Below the pieces are notes generated by a model. The model did no database searches and was not told the DNA's origin. It worked only from the letters and a program-made list of their open reading frames with translations. Both the position numbers and the translations under genes were made by a program. A stretch of DNA of 64,000 nt from CAWJKP01 sp963843465 (GTDB lineage: Bacteria > Planctomycetota > Planctomycetia > Pirellulales > Thermoguttaceae), in assembly GCA_963843465.1 (NCBI GenBank), contig CAWJKP010000002.1, positions 248,001 through 312,000 of the forward strand. Direction: 5' to 3'. Shown piece after piece: positions 52,695-61,657 of the stretch (its first letter is position 1; every line of letters starts with the position of its first letter).

Positions 52695-52946
52695 TTAAGC
52701 CTCCGTGACTAGTTGAAGTATGGTCAATCTCCAGCGGATTTGGAAGCCCATTTCCAGGAAGTAGAACACAACCAGGCCTTCTCTATCGCCACCCCGCACG
52801 CACGTCGACAAAACTGGGATGGGAAAACGATACACCTCCTGGATTGCCCGTGCGCCCGATATTGCGCAAGCTGCCAAATCGCCGCTGTTCGTACTCGTGG
52901 CGTCGTGATCGCCGGTTGATCCTCGAACAACCGGAATGAACTGCAT
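52695..52946 (-). CDS. Small protein of unknown function, first gene of a two-gene cassette
   Basis: 83 residues from ATG 52946, with GGGGAGGCGAG directly upstream: MQFIPVVRGSTGDHDATSTN SGDLAACA, IQEVYRFPIPVLSTCVRGG, and a C-terminal hydrophobic strand LVVFYFLEMGFQIRWRLTIL. Size, spacing to the next gene and position beside a TIR gene suggest a small two-gene module (toxin-antitoxin-like or part of defence), but no family is recognised. Confidence 0.5.
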   Translation of the reverse strand: MQFIPVVRGSTGDHDATSTNSGDLAACAISGARAIQEVYRFPIPVLSTCVRGGDREGLVVFYFLEMGFQIRWRLTILQLVTEA

Positions 52947-53033
52947 CTCGCCTCCCCGATGCAACGCCAACGCGTTCGCCGGCTTTCTTGGAACACGTTG
53001 CGGCTGACAGGTCGTGTTCTCATGATTTACGTC

Positions 53034-53607
53034 ATGGCAACGATTTCCCAAGCATTGGCGATTGCCATCCAACACCATCGAGCCGGCCGCTTGCAAGCCG
53101 CCGAGCAGATCTACCGGCAAATTCTCGCGGTCCAGCCCAATCATGCCGATGCGTGGCGTCTTCTCGGTCTGATTGCTCACCAAATGGGCAAACCCGGCCG
53201 TGCGGCCGAGTGCCTTGGACGGGCGATAACGCTCAGTCCCCATGTGGCAAGCTATCACCCGGTTTCAAGATCGGCATCGCCTGGCGGGGCAGGCCGGAAC
53301 ACCGCAGCGACCCTGCCCGCTCTCTCCCCTTGTGTTGCTTCCAGCCGCTTGCCGGTTTGCCGGGTATCCGCCTGCTCAGCCTGTAGAAAGGGGCGGGCGT
53401 TGGCGCTGGCTGCTGGACCGCAGCGATAGTCCCTGGTATCCTGCGATGCGGCTGTTCCGGCAGGACCGGCGAGGCGATTGGCAAGGCGTATTCCGCAGGA
53501 TCGAGGCCGCTATCGCCGAGCACATGGCCAGTCAGGCAGTTTGCTCCAACGGACGCAGTCCAACGCTACCCCCGGCAGAGGACCGGGGTGAGGGGAAGCT
53601 GCGTTAG
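53034..53607 (+). pseudogene. TPR/glycosyltransferase remnant (OGT/SPINDLY type)
   Basis: Three pieces of a once long protein are left. MATISQALAIAIQHHRAGRL, QILAVQPNHADAWRLLGLIA (53034-53240) are N-terminal TPRs. Then a different frame gives FKIGIAWRGRPEHRSDPARS LPLCCF ... LLSL (53263-53386), from the glycosyltransferase part, and a third frame ends with SDSPWYPAMRLFRQDRRGDW QGVFRRIEAAIAEH (to about 53525). Hundreds of residues between them are missing. Dead gene. Confidence 0.75.
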
Positions 53608-53637
53608 AGACAGTAATATGGCGGAACACGTTCCTCA

Positions 53638-56028
53638 TCAATTCCCTCTCAACCGAAGGGCTTTCGCGGCGCCCGCCGGCAAGACCAGGGCGTCGCCCAG
53701 TCCGCTGCCCTCGTAACGCGGGACCGCTCCGGCGCGAAGCGGTTGTTGCGGAGCAGCACCCCGCGGGCGTCCCCGTCCACGCGGATCACGCCCAAGGCGT
53801 GACCGACGACGCAGCCCTCGACGATCACGTCGCGGGTCGCGCCGGAGACGCTGATCCCGCCGCTGTTGTCCTCGGCCAGGACCTGCCGGCGGTGGATCGT
53901 GCAATGGGTGATGGGGCCGGAGTCGAGGTTCGCTTGGCGGATCGAGCCGGTCGTGTCGATGGTCGTGCGGCCCTCGCGGACCGCATTGTCAAAATACTGC
54001 ACGTACCACGAAGGCCGGCACTCGCCCTTCTCGGCCAGGCCGTAGTTCATCAATTGCGCAGCGAAAGAGTAGATTGCCGGCGTAGATCACATCGATCGAC
54101 GTCCCGTAGCCGGCGTTGACCCAGTTGGCGTCCTCGAACTGATTTTCGACGACCAGGACCCGGCCGTTCATGGGCACGATTGTTGCGATCGACGAGTCGT
54201 CGGGCGGGCAGTCGAAGGCTCGAGCGATTTCCCACTGGCGGCCGTGGTGGGCGACGACGTCCCGCCACTGGCCCGCGCCGCGGCCGCGCTGGATGCAGAC
54301 GATCGCTTCTTTCCAGAGGCCGCTCGTTTCCGCCGCCCAAGGGGGAAAAACGGGCTCGGCGGCCAGGGTGATCCTGGTGCCGTCCACGGCGGAGATTTTG
54401 CCCAGGTAGGCCGTGGCTCCCGCGTCGAAGGTGAAGGAGTAATCGGCCTGGTGAACCGAGAGCGCTTCCTGTCGATTGCGGGCATAGTAGAGATTTCGGC
54501 CCACGCCGGCGATGTTCATGTAGGCGGTGGGGTAGGTGCTCACGAAGCAGTTGTCCTCGCAGATCACCTCTCGCGCGCCGCCCAGCGGACAAGGCGTCTT
54601 GCCGGCCAGAAGGCGGTTGCGGGCGATCAGTCCGCCGCGGCCGGGGACCAGGCCCGTGCCTTCGGCCGTGATGTCGCAATCGGTCACCTCGAAGTTGTCG
54701 CCCAGCCGGACAATGGTACCCTCGGGCCGCCGGTTGCCGTCCAGCGCCCAGAGGTGGTCGATGCGGATGCGGACGCGGCGCATGCGGAATCGGTCGGCGG
54801 CGGCGATCGCCGTCTGGTGGTCCAGGGGGAAGTACAAGCTCATGTCTTCGATGCCGAACTCGCGGCCGGAGACAAGAGTCGGCGCGGGCCCGGCGGTCCT
54901 GGAATCGCGGGCCAGTCCTTGCTCGCCGCCGCCGTCGAGGTTGAACCGTCCGGAGCCCCACCAGAGCACCACCACCCCGGTGCCTTCGCCTTTGAGCACG
55001 GTCCGCGGCGGCACGTCGATGGGGCCCTTGACCCCGTACCTGCCGGCGGGAAAGTAGACGATCCCGCCGCCGTTGTGCCGGGCCCGCTCCAGCGCGGCCC
55101 GGATGCCTTCGGTGCGGTCGGGCACGGGGTTGTACTTGACCAGCGTCTTCTGCATTTCCCGCGCGGCGTCCTTGCCGTAGAAGTCCAGCACGCTGAACAC
55201 GGCAGCCGGCCAGGCCGGCGGGGGTTCGATGCGGACCGTGCCGGCGGGGCGCCACGTCGCGGCGCCGCCGAAACCATTGTGGACCCGGACCGCGTACCGA
55301 CCCGGCTTGAGGCTTGCCGGCAGGGCCAACCGCAGGCCATAGTAGCAGGCACACTCCGTGTGCCGTCCGCTGTCTCCGTCCGTAGGAGCGGACAGCACAC
55401 GGAGTGTGCCTGCTACATTCCGCACCATGCGCGGTTGCTCGGCCGCCAGCGGTTCCAGCGTCACCGTCCCACCCGACTCGGACTGCAACTGGACCCTGCT
55501 CGGCTTGTCGAAGTGCAGCGACTTGCCGAAGATGCGGAGCCAGCCGCCGGGCGTCGCCGCGCGGCCTTCGTCGCCCTGGACCCACCAAGGGTCCGGCGCA
55601 TTGAGGAGCACCGGCGGGGAGACGGCGTCACCGGCTTTCACCCGGCACGCGAAGATCCCCTGCTTCTCGCCGGCCGGCAGGATGAACTTGAGCGACGACT
55701 CACTGGCTTGGAGCGCGGGTACTCGGGCCCACTGCGGGCTTTCGCCCGGTCCAGAAACATCTTGTGGTGCAGGCGTCCCGCCTGCCAAAGCAGCCGGGAC
55801 GGCTGCACCACAAAGACTTGCCCGCGAGTCGTCCGGCAGGCGTGCCACGTCGACGGAGGCCCCCGCGAAGTCGCAGCCCTGCAGCAGCACGGTCTCGTCC
55901 GGCCGGACCGGATCAGAGGCCCAGAAGATTCTTGGGGCGGCCGGCGCGGCGGCGGTCAGTCCGAACGCGAGCAGGGCCGCCGCCAAGGTGGGAAGCGGCC
56001 ACGCAACCAAACCGCGAAACATACGCAT
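53638..56028 (-). CDS. Secreted right-handed beta-helix (pectate-lyase-like) protein, two frameshifts and repeat inserts
   Basis: About 790 residues. Signal peptide (LPTLAAALLAFGLTAAAPAA), two Ig-like/IPT parts, then the pectate-lyase-superfamily start TEGIRAALERARHNGGGIVYFPAGRYGVK split across 55000-55100 and the parallel beta-helix, with coils such as IEDMSLYFPLDHQTAI, MRRVRIRIDHLW and EVTDCDITAEG. Frame changes: at about 54057 (before LMNYGLAEKGECRPSWY) and about 53730 (before VPRYEGSGLGDALVLPAG); each fits one missing base. Two inserts come from palindromes: VAGTLRVLSAPTDGDSGRHT ECACY (family A, 55342-55416) and CGAAVPAALAGGTPAPQDV (55761-55815). Probably binds or cleaves a polysaccharide outside the cell. 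Confidence 0.7.
55342..55416. repeat. Family A palindrome, copy 3, inside a coding sequence
   Basis: Arms 55342-55370 and 55388-55416, 28 of 29 positions paired, 17-nt loop. Length 75, i.e. 25 codons, in frame in the beta-helix gene. Confidence 0.9.
55761..55815. repeat. Palindrome inside the beta-helix gene
   Basis: CTTGTGGTGCAG and CTGCACCACAAAG as outer arms; the inside is GC-rich with GTCCCGCCTGCC and GGCAG-like pairing. Codes the GAAVPAALAGGTPAPQ stretch, unlike its surroundings. Confidence 0.7.
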
Positions 56029-56631
56029 CGAATTTTCCTCGCAATGACCAATGGACGCACCCTACAATCTCAGTTGCGCCACTCCACCCTGAATTTCTGG
56101 AGCACGAATTTCCGTTTTTTCTCCCCCGCCCCCGCCCTCGGGTTGGCCCCCGGGGATTCGCGCCGTTCCCGGCCCTGGACGTAAGTCTTATGCTGCCAAG
56201 CGCTCAGGTCAAGAGTGCGCTTCCACGAGTTTCGTAATGGCCGGGGCGAAGGCCGCGCCCAGCAGCGGCCCGGTATCGTTCGGCCCGGCAGTATTTGACC
56301 CAACGTCGTTCTTCCGCGACGATTCCTGGTAGAAAGTCTTTTTTCGGGAACGATTCCCGGCGTAAAGTCTTTTTTTCGGGGCGATTCCTGGTAGAAAGTC
56401 TTTTTTCCCGGGCGATAAACGACGTGGCGCGCCAGTGCGGAGCAAAGGCGTCAGGAACCGTTATTCTCGACTCTCGCCCCTGTTGACAATGCTTCCTCAA
56501 TGCTTTTCCCGCCCCCCTGGCGCGGTACCCCTGGGCGCCGTAAAATAAAGCGGCGAAAGGCCGTCGGCGGTCCCCTCTCAAAGGAATCGACTTCCGGCCA
56601 CTTTGCTGGCCTCGACGCCCCCAACCCTCTA
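56029..56631. other. Gap with family H array
   Basis: Only the family H repeat (56310-56420) is recognised. TCCCCCGCCCCCGCCCTCGGG near 56130 is a C-rich tract. No gene seen. Confidence 0.45.
56310..56420 (+). repeat. Family H tandem array, four units
   Basis: Units of about 30 bases: CGATTCCTGGTAGAAAGTCT plus TTTTTCGGGA, CGATTCCCGGCGTAAAGTCT plus TTTTTTCGGG, and so on. Same family as 16131-16290, opposite strand. T runs of 6-7 recur at the end of each unit. Confidence 0.8.
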
Positions 56632-57726
56632 TCATGGGAGCCGGGCGATTATGCAGCTCGGCAACGCCTGCCGCAGTCTCCTCACGCCCTCATCGGTGAG
56701 ATTCGTGTCTGGGAGCCGCAACCCCCGGAGTTGCTTCAGTCCCTTCAGGTGCTCAAGGCCAACGTCGGTCACCGGCGTGCCGTAGAGGTTCAACCATTGG
56801 AGTTTCGTGAGTCCCTTCATATGTTCCAAACCGGCATCCGTGACCTGCGTCCATAGGAGATCCAACTGCTGAAGTTGCGCCAGTCCATTGAGATGTTCCA
56901 GGCCGGCACCGGTGACCCGTGTGCCGCAGAGGCACAACCTGTTAAGTTGCGCCATTCCCTTCAGGTGCTCCAAGCCGCTATCGGTGACGTGGGTACCATT
57001 GAGACCCAACTCCCGGAGTTGCGTCAGCCCATTCAAACGCTGCAAGCCAGCGTCCGTGACCTTCGTGTACGAGAGGTCCAACTCCCGGAGTTGCGTCAGC
57101 CCGTTCAGGTGCTCCAAGCCGGTGTCCGCGACCTGCGTGTTGTTGAGGTCCAACGATTGGAGCTGCGTCAGTCCCTTCAGATGCTCCATACCGGCGTCCG
57201 TGACCTTCGTGCCGTTGAGGTCCAACGATTGGAGTTGCGTCAGTCCCTTCAGGTCGCCAAGGCCGGCATCCGTGACCTTCGTGTCGCTGAGGCCCAACGA
57301 CCTGAGTTGGGTCAGTCCCTTCATGTCGCCCAGGCGGGCATCCGTGACCTGCGTGTCGTAGAGAAACAACCAATGGAGTTGCGCCAGTCCTCTCAGATGC
57401 TTCAAGCTCGCGTCGGTGGCTGCCTTATTATGGAGCGACACGCGAACAATCTTCGCGAAGAAATCTTTGCCCAGCAGATTGACGAGCCACGCTGGTCCAG
57501 GCGGCCCCGCGCTTGGGAGCGGATCGCCGGATTGGTCAACCGCATAATCGTACACAACGTCCCCGCCAAGCTTCACTATCTCCTCCACCGCCTCCTTCTG
57601 CTGTCGAGCCCGCTGCATCCTGACAGCGAAGCAGCTCATGCCGAGGCTCACCAGAAACGTCAGCAGGAACAACGACCGCAGACTGTACTGGAACCAGCGG
57701 CGGCGGGGTTTGCAGGTTTCGCTCAT
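56632..57726 (-). CDS. Transmembrane leucine-rich-repeat protein, about 13 repeats
   Basis: 364 residues from ATG 57726. RWFQYSLRSLFLLTFLVSLG MSCF is the anchor, followed by PLPSAGPPGPAWLVNLLGKD FF and about 13 LRR units of 24 residues, e.g. LKGLTQLQSLDLNGTKVTDA GMEH. Units are encoded by 72-bp direct repeats. The consensus (VTDAGLEHLKGLTQLQxLDL) is that of bacterial cysteine-containing-like LRRs (type found in planctomycetes). It shares anchor and spacer with the short paralogue 40806-41408. The extracytoplasmic LRR arc should bind proteins. Confidence 0.85.
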   Translation of the reverse strand: MSETCKPRRRWFQYSLRSLFLLTFLVSLGMSCFAVRMQRARQQKEAVEEIVKLGGDVVYDYAVDQSGDPLPSAGPPGPAWLVNLLGKDFFAKIVRVSLHNKAATDASLKHLRGLAQLHWLFLYDTQVTDARLGDMKGLTQLRSLGLSDTKVTDAGLGDLKGLTQLQSLDLNGTKVTDAGMEHLKGLTQLQSLDLNNTQVADTGLEHLNGLTQLRELDLSYTKVTDAGLQRLNGLTQLRELGLNGTHVTDSGLEHLKGMAQLNRLCLCGTRVTGAGLEHLNGLAQLQQLDLLWTQVTDAGLEHMKGLTKLQWLNLYGTPVTDVGLEHLKGLKQLRGLRLPDTNLTDEGVRRLRQALPSCIIARLP

Positions 57727-57732
57727 AGCCGT

Positions 57733-57738
57733 AGTATA
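57733..57738 (-). promoter_or_regulatory. Putative -10 box TATACT six bases before the LRR gene ATG
   Basis: Minus strand TATACT-ACGGCT-ATG, same spacing as at 14013. Points to a leaderless transcript; no good -35. Confidence 0.4.
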
Positions 57739-57821
57739 GCCGGCCCCGCCGTAGGGGTGAATAGCGGGCAACGATTGATAGGAGCTTTGCCTCCGGCACG
57801 CAGAAGCGACGGGGCGGCAGA

Positions 57822-57866
57822 ATTGGTGGGGCGGCGCTCGCTCACGCGAGCTTGTCCTGCCCTGAG
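57822..57866. repeat. Family G unit
   Basis: GGTGGGGCGGCGCTCGCTCA and CGCGAGCTTGTCCTGCCCTG, a single diverged unit. Confidence 0.65.
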
Positions 57867-57929
57867 CTGCTAATAACTCGATGACCCAGCGTTGACCAGT
57901 GAATGCTGGTTCTGTTCCACGGGTCTCGT

Positions 57930-58140
57930 GCCGGGTGCCCCAACGGGGCGTCGGTTCTCTCAGCCCAGGGCGAAGCCCTCGGGACACAGGTAGCCCCGGG
58001 ATTGTTCCTCCGGCCCAACGGGCCAACCGTTCCCCAAGCCGAAAGAACGCTTGGCCCGTTGGGCCGGCCAACCCCTTTCTTTTCCACCCGTTCCTCAGGG
58101 CTGCGCCCTGGGCTGGGAGAACGACTGGGCCTTCGGCCCA
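57930..58140. repeat. Family J block
   Basis: CCCCAACGGGGCGTCGG, CAGCCCAGGGCGAAGCCCTC, CCGGCCCAACGGGCC and, inverted, GGCCCGTTGGGCCGG, GGGCTGCGCCCTGGGCTGG. Variant using AACGGG instead of GAAAGGG. Confidence 0.75.
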
Positions 58141-58184
58141 CATGACCGTTGCATCCTGCGGAACAAAAGTCTCCGTCACCATGG

Positions 58185-58213
58185 GCGGACGGCACACGGC
58201 GTGTGCCTGCTAC
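58185..58213. repeat. Family A, single arm (copy 4)
   Basis: GCGGACGGCACACGGCGTGT plus GCCTGCTAC; one mismatch to the right arm of copy 1. The left arm and loop are missing. Confidence 0.75.
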
Positions 58214-58289
58214 ATTGAGCGGCTCCTTGACATCGACGCGTGGGCGACGACAATGGAGGGGTCTTACCGCACACCAAGGAGTCGCTACT

Positions 58290-60053
58290 ATGAATCTGAG
58301 AAAATCTACCATCAGCCTGATTCTCATCGGGGCTGCGTGCTTGCTGACGCCCATGACGGTGCCTGCCGCACAGCCGGCCACGGAGAAGGAGACGCCGGCC
58401 CAGCGCGACGCCCGCATGAAGTGGTGGCGCGAGGCCCGCTTCGGCATGTTCATTCATTGGGGCGTTTACTCCGTGCCCGCCGGCACGTACCACGGCAAGC
58501 AGATCGGCGGCATCGGCGAGTGGATCATGAACACCGGCAAGATCCCCGTGGCCGAGTACCGCCAGTTCGCCCGGCAGTTCAACCCCGTCAAGTTCGACGC
58601 CGATCGCTGGGTCCGCACGGCCAAGGATGCGGGCATGAAGTATATCGTGATCACCTCGAAGCACCACGACGGCTTCGGCATGTTCGACTCGAAAGTGACC
58701 GACTGGTGCATCACCAAGGCCTCGCCCTTCCATCGCGATCCGCTCAAGGAGCTGGCCGCCGCGTGCAAGCGGGAGGGGATCAAGCTGGGCTTCTACTACT
58801 CCCAGGCCCAGGACTGGAACCACCCCGGCGGCGCCGCCATCGGCGGTCGCTGGGACAAGGCCCAGGAGGGCAGCATGGACCAGTACATCGAGAAGATCGC
58901 CGTGCCGCAGGTCCGCGAGCTGCTGACCGGCTACGGCCCGATCGCCGTCCTCTGGTGGGACACCCCGATGGACATGACCAAGCAACGGGCCGAGAAGTTC
59001 CTGCCCCTGTTGAAGCTCCAGCCGGGCATCATCACCAACGATCGACTGGGCGGCGGCTTCCCAGGCGACACCAACACTCCCGAGCAGTCTATCCCCGCCA
59101 CCGGCTATCCTGGCGGCCGCGATTGGGAAACCTGCATGACCATGAACGACACCTGGGGCTACAAGAGCTACGACCACGATTGGAAGAGTCCCGAGACGCT
59201 GATCCGCAACCTCGTGGACATCGCCTCCAAGGGCGGCAACTACCTGTTGAACGTCGGGCCAACGTCCGAAGGGCTGATCCCCGAAGCCTCCGTCCAGCGG
59301 CTCAAGGAGGTCGGCCGGTGGATGCACCGCAACGGCGAGGCGATCTACGGCACCACGGCCAGTCCCTTCAAGAAGCTCGCCTGGGGCCGCGCGACCAAGA
59401 AGCTCGACCCGTCCGGCGCGACCTTGTATCTGCACGTCTTCCAGTGGCCCGCGGACAGCCGGCTCGTCGTGCCGGGCCTGAAGAACGAGGTCGAGGCGGC
59501 CTGGCTGTTGGCCGACGCCGAGAAGAAGCCGCTGGAGACCGAGCGGAGCGGCGACGGCCTGGTCGTGAAGGTTCCCGGCAAAGCGCCCGACCCAATCGCG
59601 TCGGTCGTGGTCCTCAAGGTCAAGGGGCCGCTGGAGATCGAAGGGACGGTGGCCGGCCAGGCGGCCGACGGCTCGATCCGCCTGCCGGCTTCCGAGGGGA
59701 TCTGCCACGGCGAGCAGATCCGCTATGAATCGGGAGGCGATCGCGACAACATCGGCTTCTGGATGGATCCGAGCGACTGGGTCGAGTGGCAGTTCGTCGT
59801 GAAGAAGCCGGGCGTCTTCGCCATCACGGCCGAAGTCGCCGGCCAGGCCGAGACACGTTTCCTGGTAGGCCTGGGCGACAAGAAGGTGGAGGTCCAGTCG
59901 CCGGCGACCGGCGACTACGGCAAGTTCATCAACATCTCGCTAGGCAAGATCGAGATCCCGTCCGCCGGCAAAACGTCGCTCTCGGTGAAGGCCGTCCGAG
60001 AAGGCTGGCAGCCGGTGAACATCAAGTCGATCACGCTCACGCCCGTGAAGTAG
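58290..60053 (+). CDS. Secreted alpha-L-fucosidase (GH29)
   Basis: 587 residues. Hydrolyses terminal alpha-L-fucose from glycans such as algal or mucin polysaccharides. Signal peptide (ISLILIGAACLLTPMTVPAA), then the GH29 barrel: WWREARFGMFIHWGVYSVPA, YIVITSKHHDGFGMFDSKVT, LGFYYSQAQDWNHPGG, the nucleophile Asp in GPIAVLWWDTPMDM, and LLNVGPTSEGLIPE. The C-terminal ~120 residues (IRYESGGDRDNIGFWMDPSD, then FAITAEVAGQAETRFLVG) form a carbohydrate-binding-like beta-sandwich. AAGGAG is nine bases before ATG 58290. No sulfatase gene sits beside it. A long palindrome follows. Confidence 0.9.
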   Translation: MNLRKSTISLILIGAACLLTPMTVPAAQPATEKETPAQRDARMKWWREARFGMFIHWGVYSVPAGTYHGKQIGGIGEWIMNTGKIPVAEYRQFARQFNPVKFDADRWVRTAKDAGMKYIVITSKHHDGFGMFDSKVTDWCITKASPFHRDPLKELAAACKREGIKLGFYYSQAQDWNHPGGAAIGGRWDKAQEGSMDQYIEKIAVPQVRELLTGYGPIAVLWWDTPMDMTKQRAEKFLPLLKLQPGIITNDRLGGGFPGDTNTPEQSIPATGYPGGRDWETCMTMNDTWGYKSYDHDWKSPETLIRNLVDIASKGGNYLLNVGPTSEGLIPEASVQRLKEVGRWMHRNGEAIYGTTASPFKKLAWGRATKKLDPSGATLYLHVFQWPADSRLVVPGLKNEVEAAWLLADAEKKPLETERSGDGLVVKVPGKAPDPIASVVVLKVKGPLEIEGTVAGQAADGSIRLPASEGICHGEQIRYESGGDRDNIGFWMDPSDWVEWQFVVKKPGVFAITAEVAGQAETRFLVGLGDKKVEVQSPATGDYGKFINISLGKIEIPSAGKTSLSVKAVREGWQPVNIKSITLTPVK

Positions 60054-60062
60054 CAGCCGGCT

Positions 60063-60152
60063 CTTTGGAGCGCGGCGACTTGTCGCCGCTTTCCCTTCGC
60101 GCAGACGTTGCGGGCCGGACAAAAAGCGGCGACAAGTCGCCGCACTCCAAAG
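60063..60152. repeat. 30-bp inverted repeat after the fucosidase gene
   Basis: Arms 60063-60092 and 60123-60152 pair at 29 of 30 positions; each arm contains GCGGCGACTTGTCGCCGC, itself a palindrome. Ten bases after the fucosidase stop; could stop transcripts from both sides. Confidence 0.85.
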
Positions 60153-60172
60153 GGTGCGCCCCCCGATCTGCG

Positions 60173-61336
60173 CTACTGTTCTTGGTTCTCCTCTCCTTGC
60201 ACGGCCTCAGTCGGCACTGGCGGCTCGGCGGCGTGGGGTATTTCGCGCCGGGACTGCTGCCACTGGGCCAGGGCGTCCAGGACGAGAAACACGCCGCCGA
60301 CCACCCCGCCGGTCAGGTAGCCGAAACCAGCGCCGATGGGGATTGAGACGAGCATCGGGCAGATCGAACCTTCGATAAGCTCAACGGGTGAGAGGAACGA
60401 TCCGTCGCCGTACGGAGAATACATCCAAAGCCGCACGACCATGACTTGCAGCGGAAAGAAGCAGGCTCCGACCCAGATCGAGGCGGCGCGGGGATATCGG
60501 CCGCCGAAGAGGAAGATCTGGCCGATGGCAACGGCTGCCACCATTGTGGCGATGATGGCGAAGGTCTCCACGGAGGCCCCCATAGTTCGCATCACGGAGA
60601 AGAGCACGGCGAAGAGCGTCATCAACAGCATCAAGATGCCCACGCCGAAACGGCGAGGGACGCCGGCCGCTGGTGTTGTATCCCAACGGGCACCCCAAGG
60701 CCGGTCTGTACGCGAGGACCTCATCAGTTCCTCTTCACCCTGCTTTTCGTCTCCTTCGTGGTTCTCCTGCGCTCGTACTACCTCGGTCGGCTCCGCCCGC
60801 TCGGAGACGTCGATCGTGTTGCGTTGGGACCCACGCGGCTGGCCAAGCACGTCGAGGATGAAAAACAGGCCGCCGACCAACCTGCCAGTCAGGTAGCCGA
60901 AGCATGCGCCGATGGCGATCGAGACGAGCAGCGACACGGCCAAAACGACGATCAGCTCGGTGGTGTTGTTGAACCAAGAGCCTCCCTCGTGCGCAAGAAA
61001 GGGCCCAAGCCACAGGCCCGCAAATTGTAACGGAAAGAGGCAACCCCCAACCCAGATCGAGGCGGAACGCGGATAACGGCCGCCGAACAGAAGGGTCTGG
61101 CCGATGGCTACGGCCGTAATCATCGTGGAAATGACGACGAACACCGCAAAGGGCGCCCCGAGGCTTCGCAGCACCGAGAGGAGCACCGCGAAGAGTATCA
61201 TTAACAGCATCAAGATGTTCGCGCCGAAACGGCGTGGCACTCCGGCCGCCGGCTTGTCCCACCGGGCGCCCCAAGGCCGGTCGGACGGCGGCGATTTGTT
61301 GGACGAGGCGGTGTCTTGGTCTTTCGGCAACCGCAT
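60173..61336 (-). CDS. Membrane protein with internal duplication
   Basis: 387 residues from ATG 61336. Two homologous halves (about 25-180 and 215-370), each starting DRPWGARWD..AAGVPRRFG and containing four hydrophobic segments, e.g. GANILMLLMILFAVLLSVLR and GVGILMLLMTLFAVLFSVMR, GQTLLFGGRYPRSASIWVG and GQIFLFGGRYPRAASIWVGA, GYLTGRLVGGLFFILDVLGQ and GYLTGGVVGGVFLVLDALAQ. The same domain forms the C-terminus of the GNAT fusion at 39569-40570. Function unknown. Confidence 0.7.
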   Translation of the reverse strand: MRLPKDQDTASSNKSPPSDRPWGARWDKPAAGVPRRFGANILMLLMILFAVLLSVLRSLGAPFAVFVVISTMITAVAIGQTLLFGGRYPRSASIWVGGCLFPLQFAGLWLGPFLAHEGGSWFNNTTELIVVLAVSLLVSIAIGACFGYLTGRLVGGLFFILDVLGQPRGSQRNTIDVSERAEPTEVVRAQENHEGDEKQGEEELMRSSRTDRPWGARWDTTPAAGVPRRFGVGILMLLMTLFAVLFSVMRTMGASVETFAIIATMVAAVAIGQIFLFGGRYPRAASIWVGACFFPLQVMVVRLWMYSPYGDGSFLSPVELIEGSICPMLVSIPIGAGFGYLTGGVVGGVFLVLDALAQWQQSRREIPHAAEPPVPTEAVQGEENQEQ

Positions 61337-61657
61337 CGAGTCACGCGTTTCTGGACGCCGTAGCAAGGCCGTCACGCCCTTTCAGGGCTTCGGGGGCCTT
61401 GGGGATGTCGCGTCCCCAGGGCTGCGCCCCTGGGCTATCGAGTCACGCCCTTCGGGGCTGAGCCCAAAGCGGCCTAAAATAGGCTTTTTCTCCAAGAAAT
61501 CCTTTGCCTCTCCGTCAAGATCGTTCGGCACTACCGATAGGATGCATGGAATGCATTCCAATCGTTTCGCCGACTTCTTTCGGGCTTTCGTCTTTTCGGG
61601 ATTTCGTGATTCCTTTCCTCATCTTGCCATGTCAATACCCGCTCTTGTTGCCACCGT
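61337..61657. other. Gap with family J block
   Basis: 61375-61470 is family J; 61480-61657 is AT-richer with ATGCATGGAATGCATTCC, a small palindrome at about 61543-61560. No gene seen. Confidence 0.45.
61375..61470. repeat. Family J block
   Basis: TCACGCCCTTTCAGGGCTTC, CCCAGGGCTGCGCCCCTGGG and GAGTCACGCCCTTCGGGGCTG; half of the full block, one orientation only. Confidence 0.75.

Larger units (their letters stand above)
57727..58289. other. Repeat-filled gap before the fucosidase
   Basis: Family G unit (57822-57866), family J block (57930-58140) and one arm of family A (58185-58213). AAGGAG precedes the fucosidase ATG. The frame is open back to 58149 only through repeat sequence. Confidence 0.5.

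Noticed and set aside
60063..60152. tRNA or structured RNA gene
   Set aside because: The fold is a plain two-arm palindrome with inner palindromes; no cloverleaf, no T-loop.
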